Part shown: positions 34,675-44,292 of the stretch, in pieces
Position numbering within the stretch: position 1 is the stretch's first letter
How the letters are laid out: each line of letters starts with the position of its first letter
Source: Aliiroseovarius sp. F47248L
GTDB taxonomy: Bacteria; Pseudomonadota; Alphaproteobacteria; Rhodobacterales; Rhodobacteraceae
Length of the DNA: 64,000 bases
Reading direction: 5' to 3'
NCBI RefSeq assembly: GCF_023016085.1
Contig: NZ_JALKBF010000001.1
Location: 1,488,001-1,552,000 of the forward strand
Made by a program: the position numbers and the translations under genes
Notes under the pieces: model-generated
What the model was told of the DNA's origin: nothing
The model's input: the letters and a program-made list of their open reading frames with translations, nothing else
Database searches by the model: none

Positions 34675-34680
34675 CGCAGC

Positions 34681-36333
34681 CTAGCCGCCCAGAAGTTCGC
34701 GCGCGGCGGCGCGGCCCGCATCAGTGATCGTATCACCCGAGATCATGCGCGCCACTTCGTCGATGCGGGCAGTGCTGTCCAAGGGGCTAACCGTAGTCAA
34801 TGTCATGCCCTGCGACACGGATTTCTGAACTTGCCAGTGATGATCGCCCAATGCCGCCACCTGCGGGCTGTGCGTGACAACCAGAACCTGCCCGCCTTGT
34901 GACAAGGACGCCAAACGTCGCCCAACCGCATCAGCTGTGGCCCCGCCCACACCGCGGTCAATTTCGTCAAAGATCAAGGTAAGCCCATCTGTTTCGCGGG
35001 TCAGGCACACTTTCAACGCCAACAGGAACCGGCTGAGTTCTCCGCCCGAGGCGATCTTGTTCAACGGGCCCGACGGCGCGCCGGGGTTGGTTGCGACGGT
35101 GAATGTCACTTGATCGCACCCGTCGGGACCAGCCTCCGACCGCGTGATCTGAGTGGTGAAGACAGCGCGTTCCATCTTCAGCGGGGCAAGTTCGCCCGAC
35201 ATCGAATTGTCCAGTGCGGTCGCGGCCAATGACCGGGACCGCGTCAAAGAAGCTGCGGCATTGTCGTAGTGGCTTTGCGCAGTGGCCATATCGCGTTCCA
35301 ACCCGGCAATCGCATCGGCACCTGCATCCAACGCGTCAAGCCGCGCGCGCAGATCTTCGGCAAATCCCCCCAATTCATCCGGGGCCACCTGATGTTTACG
35401 GGCCATCGCGCGGATCGCGAACAGTCGTTCTTCTACGGTTTCCAGCTCGTGCGGGTTGAAGGTCAGTGTGTCCAATGCAGTCTCGACCCCCTGCACCGCA
35501 TCGCCCAGTTCTGCCAAAGCACGCCCAAGCGCCGAGATTGGCGGATCCAGCGTATCCCCCGCCTGATCGGCGACGCCTTCCAACCAGCGCAACGCGTCGC
35601 CCATCCGCGCCTCGGCCCCCTCGCCCGACGACAAGGCCTGATGCGCTTTGGTGATGTCCTCGCCGATACGCTCGGCGGCTTGCATCAATCGGCGTCGGCT
35701 GTCCAGTTCGGCGTCTTCGCCCGGTTCTGGGGCAAGCGCATCCAGCTCTGCAACCGCGTGGCGCAGAAACTCTTCCTCGGCCTGTGCGGCCGCCAGATCG
35801 GTGCGCGCCTGATCCAGTGCCGTTGCTGCACGCGACAGGTCGCGCCAAGCTGTGCGCGTCGTGTCAACCTGCGAGCCCAGCCCGCCAAATTCATCCAGAA
35901 GTTTCCGGTGCACACGCGGGTTCAACAATCCGCGATCATCCTGCTGCCCGTGCAGTTCGACCAGCGTATCGGAAAGCGCGCGCAGAACTTCGCCAGAGGC
36001 ACGACGGTCGTTGACCCACGCCGTCTTGCGCCCATCAGCACGATTCACCCGACGCAGGACCAGCTCGTCCTCGACCGGGAAGCCAGCGTCGTCCAGCACC
36101 ACACGGGCTGGGTGGCCATCTGGAAGATCGAACACTGCTGTGACTTCGCCTTGTTCGGCCCCGGCGCGCACGAGATCCGCACGCCCGCGCCACCCCAGCA
36201 CGAAGCCAAGACTGTCCAGCAAGATGGATTTGCCCGCCCCGGTTTCCCCGGTCAACACATTCAGACCCGGCTGAAACTCAAGTTCCAGCCGGTCAATGAT
36301 CAGAAGGTCGCGGATATCAAGACCACGCAGCAT
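34681..36333 (-). CDS. recN: DNA repair protein RecN
   Basis: A 550-residue SMC-like ATPase acting in repair of double-strand breaks. It opens with LRGLDIRDLLIIDRLELEF and Walker A GETGAGKS near residue 29. A long coiled-coil middle (about 150-370) contains a break, and the C-terminal half has the signature SGGELSRFLLALK and Walker B LIFDEIDRGVGG, followed by LVVTHSPQVAALGDHHW. It lies 39 bases downstream of bamD on the same strand, the common alphaproteobacterial order lpxC-bamD-recN. Confidence 0.96.
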   Translation of the reverse strand: MLRGLDIRDLLIIDRLELEFQPGLNVLTGETGAGKSILLDSLGFVLGWRGRADLVRAGAEQGEVTAVFDLPDGHPARVVLDDAGFPVEDELVLRRVNRADGRKTAWVNDRRASGEVLRALSDTLVELHGQQDDRGLLNPRVHRKLLDEFGGLGSQVDTTRTAWRDLSRAATALDQARTDLAAAQAEEEFLRHAVAELDALAPEPGEDAELDSRRRLMQAAERIGEDITKAHQALSSGEGAEARMGDALRWLEGVADQAGDTLDPPISALGRALAELGDAVQGVETALDTLTFNPHELETVEERLFAIRAMARKHQVAPDELGGFAEDLRARLDALDAGADAIAGLERDMATAQSHYDNAAASLTRSRSLAATALDNSMSGELAPLKMERAVFTTQITRSEAGPDGCDQVTFTVATNPGAPSGPLNKIASGGELSRFLLALKVCLTRETDGLTLIFDEIDRGVGGATADAVGRRLASLSQGGQVLVVTHSPQVAALGDHHWQVQKSVSQGMTLTTVSPLDSTARIDEVARMISGDTITDAGRAAARELLGG

Positions 36334-36372
36334 GATGCCCTCGGTCGCTTACTGCCCTGCCACGGCGAAGGG

Positions 36373-37299
36373 TCAGAGCCATTCGCCCTTGATCAACTGG
36401 CGATAGACTGCACTGAGCCAATTGTTACCTTTCGCCTCGGGCTTCAGCCCGGACTTGGTCAGCAAACGATAGCTGCTCTGATACCACTCGGTCGATTGGA
36501 AGTTGTGCCCCAAGATCGCCCCGGCGGTTTGTGCCTCGTCTACCAAACCAAGCGACATGTAGCTTTCCACAAGTCGGTGCAAGGCCTCTGCCACATGGGT
36601 CGTTGTCTGGAACTGTTCAACCACCACGCGGAATCGGTTGATCGCAGCAGAGTAATGCTTGCGCTTCAGGTAGTACCGCCCGATCTCCATCTCTTTCGCA
36701 GCAAGATGGTCAAACGCGAGGTCAAACTTCAGGATTGCTGATTTCGCATATTCGGTATCGGGATAGCGTTCGATCACCGTGCGCAGAGCTTGCAACGCCT
36801 GATACGTCAAACCCTGGTCACGTCCGATTTCGTCGATCTGGTCGTAATAGCTGAGCGCCAGAAGATATTGCGCATAGGCTGCATCTTCAGAGGCCGGATA
36901 AAAGTCGATGTAACGCTGGGCGCTGGCCCGCGCCTGTTCGTAGTCACGATCCTTGTGGTGCGCAAAGGCCTGCATGATCAGCGCGCGTTTGGCCCATTCC
37001 GAATAGGGATACAGACGTTCCACTTCGCCAAACCACTTGGCAGCTTCCGAAGGGTCACCACGATCAAGATCGTATTCACCACGTTTATAGATTTCTTCCG
37101 CTGTCCACTGGTCGATCGGCTTTTTCTCAACCGGTTTGGAAAAAGCGCCAAACAGGCCGCCGCCGGATCCGCCACCGCCGCCCGAGCTGCCACCCAGACT
37201 GCCAAACCCCAAGCTGCCAGAGCCACCACCGCACGAGGACAGAACAATTCCCGACACCAGCGCCACGCTGATAGCTTTGCCAAATTTCACGCGGATCAT
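36373..37299 (-). CDS. bamD: Outer-membrane assembly lipoprotein BamD
   Basis: A 308-residue lipoprotein of the BAM complex, which folds barrels into the outer membrane. The signal peptide ends in the lipobox VLSSC near residue 25. An unusually Gly/Ser-rich stretch follows (about 26-57, repeated GG and SGGG units), then helical TPR-like repeats typical of BamD/ComL (AEEIYKRGEYDLDRGD, then VERLYPYSEWAKRALI and YPASEDAAYAQYLLALS). The ATG at 37299 is preferred over an in-frame GTG at 37311 because GGGGTGG lies 8 bases upstream. It lies between lpxC and recN. Confidence 0.92.
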   Translation of the reverse strand: MIRVKFGKAISVALVSGIVLSSCGGGSGSLGFGSLGGSSGGGGGSGGGLFGAFSKPVEKKPIDQWTAEEIYKRGEYDLDRGDPSEAAKWFGEVERLYPYSEWAKRALIMQAFAHHKDRDYEQARASAQRYIDFYPASEDAAYAQYLLALSYYDQIDEIGRDQGLTYQALQALRTVIERYPDTEYAKSAILKFDLAFDHLAAKEMEIGRYYLKRKHYSAAINRFRVVVEQFQTTTHVAEALHRLVESYMSLGLVDEAQTAGAILGHNFQSTEWYQSSYRLLTKSGLKPEAKGNNWLSAVYRQLIKGEWL

Positions 37300-37462
37300 G
37301 ACCGGTGCCACCCCAAAAAATTGTTATCCAACCCAAAGGTCCGAATTGCTCTCGCCTGTCCTAGCACAGAAATTTTCAAGGCAAAATGGTTTGCGCGGCA
37401 ATTTTCGCACCTCAGGGACACTTGGCACACGCTCAATGAACCCACCTGCGCCCAAAAACAGA

Positions 37463-37489
37463 GAAACCACGCCTGAAAAGCGTGGCTTC
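37463..37489 (-). terminator. Terminator between lpxC and bamD
   Basis: CCACGC (37467-37472) and GCGTGG (37480-37485) form the core of a hairpin with a 7-base loop, extended by A-T pairs after one mismatch. On the minus strand it is followed by TTTCTCTGTTTTTGG. It lies 31 bases past the lpxC stop and should end or reduce transcription coming from lpxC. Confidence 0.65.
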
Positions 37490-37519
37490 CGTATTATAAT
37501 CAATAGGTTCCAGTTGCGA

Positions 37520-38452
37520 TTATGCCGTCATCGGCAGATCAGAGCGGCGCACCCCTACCCCGGGCAATCGGCGGGCGGTTGCGGCGTCACATTCGACCAT
37601 GCGCCACGCATCTGGTGAGTCAAACAAGGCGCGAAGAAGCTTGTTGGTCATCGCATGGCCCGCCCGGTGCCCGACATAGCGCGCCTTCAGCGGAGCGCCC
37701 GCCAGGGCCAGGTCGCCCACCGCATCCAGCATCTTGTGACGCACGGCCTCGTCAATGCGGCGCAGTCCACCGGGTGACAGAACTTCGTCGCCATCCACAA
37801 CAACCGCGTTGTCATAGGTGCCGCCAAGCGCAAGCCCGGCCTCATGCATCGCGTCCACATCGGCGCGACGGCAGAAGGTACGGCAATCGCTAAGCTCGCG
37901 TACAAAATTGCCATTAGACAGGTCCAGACGCTTGTTTTGCGTGCCAATCACACGGTCCGGGAACGAGATATGAAAATCGATCTCGAACCCGTCTGACGGT
38001 TCTAACCGCGCCCAAACGGCATGTTCACCATCGTCTTCGCGGTATTCAACTGGTTTCAGAACCTCGATCACCCGCACCGGCGCAGACAATTCGCGCACGC
38101 CAGTTTTTACGAGTCCATCCACAAACCGGGCGGCGCTGCCGTCCATGATCGGCACTTCCGGGCCGTCCAACTCAACCAAGGCGTTGTGAATGCCGCAGCC
38201 CGCAAGCGCGGCCATGATATGTTCGATGGTCTTGACCTCGACCCCCGCATCATTGCGGATCAGGGTGCAAAGCGGTGTCGGAACTCCCGAAGCCCAATGG
38301 GCGGGGATCAGATTGTCGCGGTCCGTGATATCAATGCGTTTGAACCAGATGCCATGTTCAGCCGAAGCAGGCCGCACGCGCATACGCGCCGGGCGTCCTG
38401 AATGAAGCCCGGTGCCGGTAAATGTCACACTGCTTGCAACTGTGGTTTGCAC
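37520..38452 (-). CDS. lpxC: UDP-3-O-acyl-N-acetylglucosamine deacetylase
   Basis: A 310-residue zinc enzyme for the committed step of lipid A synthesis. Metal and catalytic residues are in place: E77 and H78 (TIEHIMAAL), H239 and D243 (HKMLDAVGD), and H266 (GHRAGHAMTNKLL). Length is normal, with a short C-terminus. It lies downstream of ftsZ after an unusually long gap and upstream of bamD. Confidence 0.97.
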   Translation of the reverse strand: MQTTVASSVTFTGTGLHSGRPARMRVRPASAEHGIWFKRIDITDRDNLIPAHWASGVPTPLCTLIRNDAGVEVKTIEHIMAALAGCGIHNALVELDGPEVPIMDGSAARFVDGLVKTGVRELSAPVRVIEVLKPVEYREDDGEHAVWARLEPSDGFEIDFHISFPDRVIGTQNKRLDLSNGNFVRELSDCRTFCRRADVDAMHEAGLALGGTYDNAVVVDGDEVLSPGGLRRIDEAVRHKMLDAVGDLALAGAPLKARYVGHRAGHAMTNKLLRALFDSPDAWRMVECDAATARRLPGVGVRRSDLPMTA

Positions 38453-38988
38453 GTGTTGCCTCTTAATTTGCCTCAGCTTGGTTCGCGCTGCCCTTGTTCC
38501 TCAAAGCCCAGACGCAACCGCATTCTTCGCCGCGCCAGGAGCCGCAGACGACAGGGTTCTGTGTGGAGTGTCACAGGTCCTTACCGTCTTGGGTCTGTGT
38601 GGTGACCGGATTTGTCCGATTGCCACTGCCAGTCTCCGTGCGATGAAAGGTGTTTGAAACCGTTTCATGCAGCGGCAGGTCTGACGCGCTCCAAGCATGT
38701 AGGGCTTGGTGACACAGAGGTAAATCCTGCCCGGTGCAATAACAATTCAAACCTCTGTAACGGTCTGTAACATGGAAACTCGCCCCGGCGGGAGGTTGCC
38801 GAAACACCTTCTTCCGTTCCGCAAGGTATTGTTCTTAAACGCAAATGACCCGCCGTTTGGCAGGACATTATTTGTAGTTTAGTGAACAGTGCGACAGCGT
38901 GTCATACACAATGATGGTCCGCTGTGGCCTTGGTGTAACTATCCAGATCGCGCGAAGCTGCCCCCGCGCGATCTGGTTTGTTACAATC
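38453..38988. other. 536-base gap between ftsZ and lpxC
   Basis: No open frame here looks like a gene. It holds an 8-bp inverted repeat, ACAGAGGT (38714-38721) with ACCTCTGT (38751-38758), and a direct repeat CTGTAAC at 38755-38761 and 38765-38771, ten bases apart. The lpxC promoter and the end of the ftsZ transcript must lie here. No clear rho-independent terminator or known RNA was recognised. Confidence 0.5.
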
Positions 38989-40632
38989 TTAGTTCGCCTG
39001 ACGGCGCAGGAAGGCCGGAATTTCAACCTTGTCTTGTTCGGGATCGGCTGCCGGGGCCTGCGGTTGGGCGGGCCGTTCGGATTGAACCGGCGGTTGGCTG
39101 CGTGCCTGATCTTCTGCACCAGCCGCCCCCGATCCTGTCATCCGATTGATCAACGAATTGATACCAAAGCGCGGCTTGTCATGCGCAGAGGTGTCGGAAT
39201 GGGTTGGGCCTTCGTGATGTAATGCAGGTTGTTGCGTGCGCGGTTGGTTGTGCACGGCGGCCTGCAAACGGGCCAAAGCCTCGGGCGATGGTGTACCCGG
39301 AGCAGGCGCACGCGGAGCTACAAATGTTGCCACATCGGGTTGTGCGTCATAGTCCGTCGGTTTCGCTTCGGGTTCGCGCGGCTGATAAGCGGGCGGAGGA
39401 ATATCACCACCGGCCTGATCGACATTGAACACGTTTTCTGTCGGCGCTGTCGGCGCTTCTTCTTCGCGCTCCAGGTCACCAAACAAGGTTGGTTCACTGT
39501 TGGCGACCTCGGCTTTAGGGGTTTCTGCTGCAGGTGCGTTTTCAATCGCCGCTGCCGCAGCAACCGCATCCGGTGCTTCAGCTTCCATCTTCTGCTCGAC
39601 CTCAAGCGGTGCCTGCAACGGGGTTGCCAGGCTGCGACGCGGCACTGGCATCTCGGAGTTGACGTCCACGGCATCAATACCGGTGGCAACGACAGATACG
39701 CGCATCGCTCCTTCCATGTCGGTGTCGAGCGTCGAACCGACGATGATATTGGCGTCTTGATCCACTTCCTCGCGGATGCGGTTGGCTGCTTCGTCCAGTT
39801 CGAACAGGGTCAGGTCGTAGCCGCCGGTGATGTTGATCAACACGCCTTTCGCGCCGCGCAGGCTGATTTCGTCCAGCAGCGGGTTTGCGATGGCTTTCTC
39901 GGCGGCCTGAACGGCGCGATCTTCGCCTTCAGCCTCGCCGGTGCCCATCATGGCTTTGCCCATCTCGTCCATCACGGCGCGGACATCCGCGAAGTCGAGG
40001 TTGATGAGGCCGGGGCGAACCATCAGGTCCGTGACACCCTTAACGCCCTGATAAAGCACATCATCTGCCATCGAGAACGCTTCGGTGAAGGTCGTCTTCT
40101 CATTGGCCAGCCGGAACAGGTTCTGGTTCGGAATAATGATCAGCGTGTCGACCATCTTTTGCAGGGCTTCGACACCGTCTTCCGCCTGACGCATACGTTT
40201 CGCGCCTTCGAACTGGAAGGGTTTGGTCACAACGCCGACCGTCAGCACACCCAGCTCTCGCGCTGCTTGCGCGATGATCGGGGCTGCACCGGTTCCGGTG
40301 CCGCCACCCATACCTGCTGTGATGAAGCACATATGCGCGCCAGCCAAGTGATCGACAATCTGTTCGATGGACTCTTCCGCCGCGGCTGCACCAACCGATG
40401 CGCGGGCGCCAGCGCCCAGCCCCTCGGTTACCTTCACACCCATCTGGATGCGGTCTTTCGATCGCGACTGCTGTAATGCTTGCGCGTCGGTGTTGGCTAC
40501 AACGAATTCTACGCCCTCGAGTTCCTTCTCGATCATGTTGTTGACCGCGTTGCCACCGGCTCCGCCCACGCCAAATACCGTGATACGAGGTTTCAACTCT
40601 TCCTGACCGGGCATGGTAAGGTTCAAAGTCAT
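38989..40632 (-). CDS. ftsZ: Cell division GTPase FtsZ
   Basis: A 547-residue tubulin-like GTPase that forms the division ring. The GTP motif GGGTGTG is at about 109-115, after [13 protein letters not shown] near 21. The GTPase core ends near residue 320. A long Ala/Pro/Glu-rich linker follows, as is common in alphaproteobacteria, and ends in the conserved tail [10 protein letters not shown], which binds FtsA and other partners. ftsA lies 234 bases upstream; that gap probably holds a separate ftsZ promoter. Confidence 0.98.
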   Translation of the reverse strand: MTLNLTMPGQEELKPRITVFGVGGAGGNAVNNMIEKELEGVEFVVANTDAQALQQSRSKDRIQMGVKVTEGLGAGARASVGAAAAEESIEQIVDHLAGAHMCFITAGMGGGTGTGAAPIIAQAARELGVLTVGVVTKPFQFEGAKRMRQAEDGVEALQKMVDTLIIIPNQNLFRLANEKTTFTEAFSMADDVLYQGVKGVTDLMVRPGLINLDFADVRAVMDEMGKAMMGTGEAEGEDRAVQAAEKAIANPLLDEISLRGAKGVLINITGGYDLTLFELDEAANRIREEVDQDANIIVGSTLDTDMEGAMRVSVVATGIDAVDVNSEMPVPRRSLATPLQAPLEVEQKMEAEAPDAVAAAAAIENAPAAETPKAEVANSEPTLFGDLEREEEAPTAPTENVFNVDQAGGDIPPPAYQPREPEAKPTDYDAQPDVATFVAPRAPAPGTPSPEALARLQAAVHNQPRTQQPALHHEGPTHSDTSAHDKPRFGINSLINRMTGSGAAGAEDQARSQPPVQSERPAQPQAPAADPEQDKVEIPAFLRRQAN

Positions 40633-40866
40633 GATATGTCCGCCTGTTTATGTCCGCGCCGCACCGATGTCCCCCGATGGCGGCAAATGCTGTCTATTAA
40701 TTCCGACTGAATCGCCGGTTACTGCCTCATTTTTACCATGATACCCCATAAAACAGCCTTCCGTCACCTCCTAAAGGGGCGGAAAGCCGCAAAATATTGA
40801 GGAAATCGGGGGTATTTCAGCAGGATTTCGCCGAAGACACCGTATGTTGGTGTCGTGACGGCCCTA

Positions 40867-42201
40867 TCACCAATTGTCTTTGAACCACCGGAAAGCGCGT
40901 CGCAGGCTGCGGGCGGGATAGCTTTCGGCCGGAATGTCAAAATCCCACCATTCATCCTGCGGGTGGGCAGCGAACAGACACAGCCCAACAGCCGAGGCGA
41001 ACCCCGCCCCCGTCGCCGCCTGCGGCAAGCCCTGCACGCGCAATGGTCGACCAATACGAACCTGTTGGCCCAAAATTTTCGGCGCAAGGCCGTCCAAGCC
41101 AGGAATCTGACTGCCACCGCCGGTCAGGACAATTTGCTGGCTGCGCAGATGTTCGAACCCTGACGCATCCAGACAGGCCCGAACCTCTTCCAAAATCTCT
41201 TCGACGCGCGGGCGCATGATGCCGATCAGCTCGGCCCGGCTGACCGTGCGCCGGTCATGTTCCCAATCGCCCGTGTCGCCGCCAATCTCGATCATTTCGC
41301 GATCATCCATCCCGGTGGCCACGACGCCGCCATAGAAGGTCTTGATCCGTTCGGCCGTGGACAGTGGCACCTGCAACCCCTTCGAGATGTCCGAGGTTAC
41401 ATGATCGCCGCCCAGCCGCACGCTGTCGGAATAAATCATGTGCTTTTTCATGAAGATGGACAGACCAGTTGATCCTCCACCTAAATCTATGCAAGCCGCG
41501 CCAAGTTCCTGTTCATCTTCCACCAAGGCCGAGATGCCGGACACATAGGCCGAGCTGGCCAGCCCAGCCAGTTCCAGATCGCAGCGCTTGATGCAGTAAA
41601 GCAGGTTCTGAATGACCGTGCTATCAACCGTCAGAACATGCATGTCCACCGCCAGCCGGTTTCCAATCTGTCCGCGTGGGTCGTTCAAGCCCGACCGGTG
41701 ATCCAGAGCGAAATTTACGGGCTGGGCGTGCAACACTTCGCGCCCGTCGCCGATATCCGGCATGTCACAAGCCGCCAGAACCCGCGCGACATCATCTTCG
41801 GTAACGGCAGAATTGTTTAGCTCGACCACGCCGTCCAGACCGTAGCTGCGCGGGTTGGCACCCGAGAAACAGGCGATCACGTGATCGACCCGAATATTTG
41901 CCATTTTCTGCGCCGCCTGAACGGCGGTGCGAATAGCGCGTTCGGTTTCCTGCATCGCGTCGATTTCGCCAAACCGGACACCACGCGACCGCGTGGTGGC
42001 CGCGCCGATCACGCGAAACGCGCTTTGCCCGGCCAGGCTGCCCACCCCATCGCTTTCGCGAAATTGATCCGGCCCATCAAAGCGCAGGATCAGGCAGGCA
42101 ATCTTGGAGCTGCCGATATCCAGAATGGCAATCACACCTCGCTGCATGGCGGCTTCACGCATCGAGCGCATGGCGCGCTGCTGGCTGTAAATATCGGTCA
42201 T
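40867..42201 (-). CDS. ftsA: Cell division actin-like protein FtsA
   Basis: A 444-residue actin-fold ATPase that tethers FtsZ to the membrane. Phosphate-binding blocks are AILDIGSSKIACLIL near residue 25 and ACIDLGGGSTGLSIF near 235, and the adenosine loop is VLTGGGSQIPGL near 360. The C-terminus (SLRRAFRWFKDNW) is the amphipathic membrane-targeting helix. The start overlaps the ftsQ stop (ATGA). Confidence 0.97.
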   Translation of the reverse strand: MTDIYSQQRAMRSMREAAMQRGVIAILDIGSSKIACLILRFDGPDQFRESDGVGSLAGQSAFRVIGAATTRSRGVRFGEIDAMQETERAIRTAVQAAQKMANIRVDHVIACFSGANPRSYGLDGVVELNNSAVTEDDVARVLAACDMPDIGDGREVLHAQPVNFALDHRSGLNDPRGQIGNRLAVDMHVLTVDSTVIQNLLYCIKRCDLELAGLASSAYVSGISALVEDEQELGAACIDLGGGSTGLSIFMKKHMIYSDSVRLGGDHVTSDISKGLQVPLSTAERIKTFYGGVVATGMDDREMIEIGGDTGDWEHDRRTVSRAELIGIMRPRVEEILEEVRACLDASGFEHLRSQQIVLTGGGSQIPGLDGLAPKILGQQVRIGRPLRVQGLPQAATGAGFASAVGLCLFAAHPQDEWWDFDIPAESYPARSLRRAFRWFKDNW

Positions 42202-43160
42202 TGGTCGTCTACTCCAAACTCAATCGCACGTATGCGACGCAATTCTTCGACGGCAGGTTCGCCCAATCGAAGCGTCGGTCTCAGGGGATTTCTCATGTCA
42301 ACTACGGTCAGATCACGCGCCATTACTTCTTGCGCCTGATCCAGAGCGATCACTTGTTCAAGCGCCGCCACGGGATCAGTTTCTGGTAAAAGGATGCGCT
42401 GTTTTGTGGCCAGAACCACATCCCAACGACGTTCCCCCACGCGCACAAGGCCGCGCAATTGGGGACCGAATGGCCGCGCGGTTTCGATCAGGTCCAGCGC
42501 TTCTTTGACAGCATCGTCTGCCCCGGCTCCGGCAATCAGCGGCAGGTCCGACCGGCCATTGCGCGCCATAAGGCTTGCCACCCTGTGACCGGTGCGATCC
42601 AGCAGATCGAGGATACCTTCATGGCGCCAGATGATGACCGGCTGGCGTTCGGTGATGGCAACTTCCAACACCCCGCCTGGCCGCACCCGCAGTTCGGCCT
42701 TTTCGACCACATCCAGCGTGGTGATTTCCTGACGCATGGCCTCCAAGTCCAGATCAAAGCTGGAAATTGGAAAGTCGATCGGAAGCATTTGCCGCACGGC
42801 GTCGCTTACAACCGGTGTCGCACCTTCGACTGCCATCAGCTTGACCATAAACTCGGGGCGTTCCTGCACTGACCTCTGAACTTTGGTGAATGTGTCAGCA
42901 ACCGCCGCGCGGTTTTCGGGGATTGAGAAATACCAACCAACTGTCAGAAGAACGGCACCAATCGGAAGCCCGACCCGTAGCATCGCCCGAAAGGTTGGTG
43001 TCAACCACAAACGATGCACTTTATAGGCCAGGCGCGATGGGGCCGGATCACGATGAGAGTTCGCAGGTCCCTGAGCAATGCTACCAGCACCGGTCGCACG
43101 CCGCGCTGCAACGGAATGGTAAGTGCCTGAAGGGCGTGACTTTCGCATCAACGATCGCAT
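42198..43160 (-). CDS. ftsQ: Cell division protein FtsQ
   Basis: A 320-residue bitopic protein of the divisome. A basic cytoplasmic N-terminus is followed by one membrane segment (LRVGLPIGAVLLTVGWYFS), then a POTRA-type domain (LMAVEGATPVVSDAVRQML) and the FtsQ beta domain (LRVRPGGVLEVAITERQPV). The ATG at 43158-43160 is chosen because GGAGG lies 7 bases upstream; an earlier ATG at 43181 is inside ddl without such a site. It overlaps the ddl end by 13 bases. Confidence 0.93.
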   Translation of the reverse strand: MRSLMRKSRPSGTYHSVAARRATGAGSIAQGPANSHRDPAPSRLAYKVHRLWLTPTFRAMLRVGLPIGAVLLTVGWYFSIPENRAAVADTFTKVQRSVQERPEFMVKLMAVEGATPVVSDAVRQMLPIDFPISSFDLDLEAMRQEITTLDVVEKAELRVRPGGVLEVAITERQPVIIWRHEGILDLLDRTGHRVASLMARNGRSDLPLIAGAGADDAVKEALDLIETARPFGPQLRGLVRVGERRWDVVLATKQRILLPETDPVAALEQVIALDQAQEVMARDLTVVDMRNPLRPTLRLGEPAVEELRRIRAIEFGVDDQ

Positions 43161-44062
43161 GAAGCGTCCTCCACCATCCATGCGCAGAACTGCCCGAAAG
43201 TGATCCCGTGATAGGCTGCTTGCTCGGGGGCCAGTGATGTCGGCGTCATGCCCGGCTGGGTATTGGTTTCCAACAGGATCAACCCGTCTAGTCCGCGCGC
43301 CTCGTCCCAGCGGAAATCGGTGCGGCTGACACCGCGACAGCCCAAGACCTCGTGGGCGCGCAGAGCATAATCCAGACAGGCGGCTTCGATGTCGGCGGGG
43401 ATTTCGGCAGGCATGATGTGGCGCGACCCACCTTCGGCATATTTTGCGTCATAGTCATACCAGCCATCGGTCAGAATGTCGGTCACACCAAGCGCCCGAT
43501 CCCCCATGACAGTGGTCGTCATCTCGCGCCCCGGTGCATAGGTTTCCACCATCACCGTCTTTGGCATGCTCGGAGCCAGTTGTGGCGGCGTGTTCGCACC
43601 GTCCTGCACGATGTAGATCCCGACCGAGCTGCCCTCGTTATACGGCTTCACCACATAGGGCGGGTCCATCACGTGGCGCGCACGCACTTCATCGGCCGAC
43701 GCCAGGACACTGTCCACGACCGGTAACCCTGCCACGCGGAACGTATCTTTCGTGCGCTCCTTATCCATCGCGAGCGACGAGGCCAACACACCCGAATGGG
43801 TATAGGGGATTTGCAGCCACTCAAGCAGACCTTGGACGCAACCGTCTTCGCCCCAGCGGCCATGCAGCGCATTGAACACAACATCGGGGGTTTCCGCGCG
43901 CAGACGTTCGGCAAGATCAGGGCCGGCATCAATCGCGACCACGTCATAGCCCTCGCCTTTCAGCGCCGCGACGCATTCGCGCCCGGAACTCAGCGAGACC
44001 TCCCGCTCAGCCGAATGGCCGCCCAGAAGTACCACAACTTTCGAGACTGTCTTGCCCGACAT
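43148..44062 (-). CDS. ddl: D-alanine--D-alanine ligase
   Basis: A 304-residue ATP-grasp enzyme making the D-Ala-D-Ala end of peptidoglycan precursors. The opening VVVLLGGHSAEREVSLSSG and the blocks PYVVKPYNEGSSVGIY and ILLETNTQPGMTPTSL (metal and phosphate binding) are intact. The ATG at 44060-44062 gives the usual Ddl length; an upstream in-frame start would add 22 residues unlike the family. A 230-base gap with a small hairpin separates it from murB. Confidence 0.96.
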   Translation of the reverse strand: MSGKTVSKVVVLLGGHSAEREVSLSSGRECVAALKGEGYDVVAIDAGPDLAERLRAETPDVVFNALHGRWGEDGCVQGLLEWLQIPYTHSGVLASSLAMDKERTKDTFRVAGLPVVDSVLASADEVRARHVMDPPYVVKPYNEGSSVGIYIVQDGANTPPQLAPSMPKTVMVETYAPGREMTTTVMGDRALGVTDILTDGWYDYDAKYAEGGSRHIMPAEIPADIEAACLDYALRAHEVLGCRGVSRTDFRWDEARGLDGLILLETNTQPGMTPTSLAPEQAAYHGITFGQFCAWMVEDASCDR

Positions 44063-44196
44063 GCCTGCTCTTTGCCTCGTCCTTGGTCGCGAAGACGCAA
44101 CCAACTGCCCAGCCGTTTCCGGCGCCAATCCGCACTTTGCGCGCGGTGTTTATCTTTGTCGGAGGCTGTACCGCCCCTTTGCTCAGGGCTTTATGC

Positions 44197-44212
44197 CCCT
44201 TGTTTGCAAGGG
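44197..44212. repeat. Small hairpin between murB and ddl
   Basis: CCCTTG (44197-44202), the tetraloop TTTG and CAAGGG (44207-44212) form a perfect 6-bp stem within the murB-ddl gap. No T-run follows. It may be an attenuator or an mRNA-stabilising element. Confidence 0.3.
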
Positions 44213-44292
44213 CGTTTGCCCCTTATCACCGGTTCTTTTCGACCGGATCTGAAGGGCCTGCCCGACCCCGGTATCTGCGCGCATCCGTTGGC

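Noticed and set aside
35269..36741. 490-codon plus-strand frame opposite recN and bamD
   Set aside because: Antisense shadow crossing the junction of two well-supported genes.
39229..40476. 415-codon plus-strand frame opposite ftsZ
   Set aside because: Shadow of ftsZ, without family likeness.
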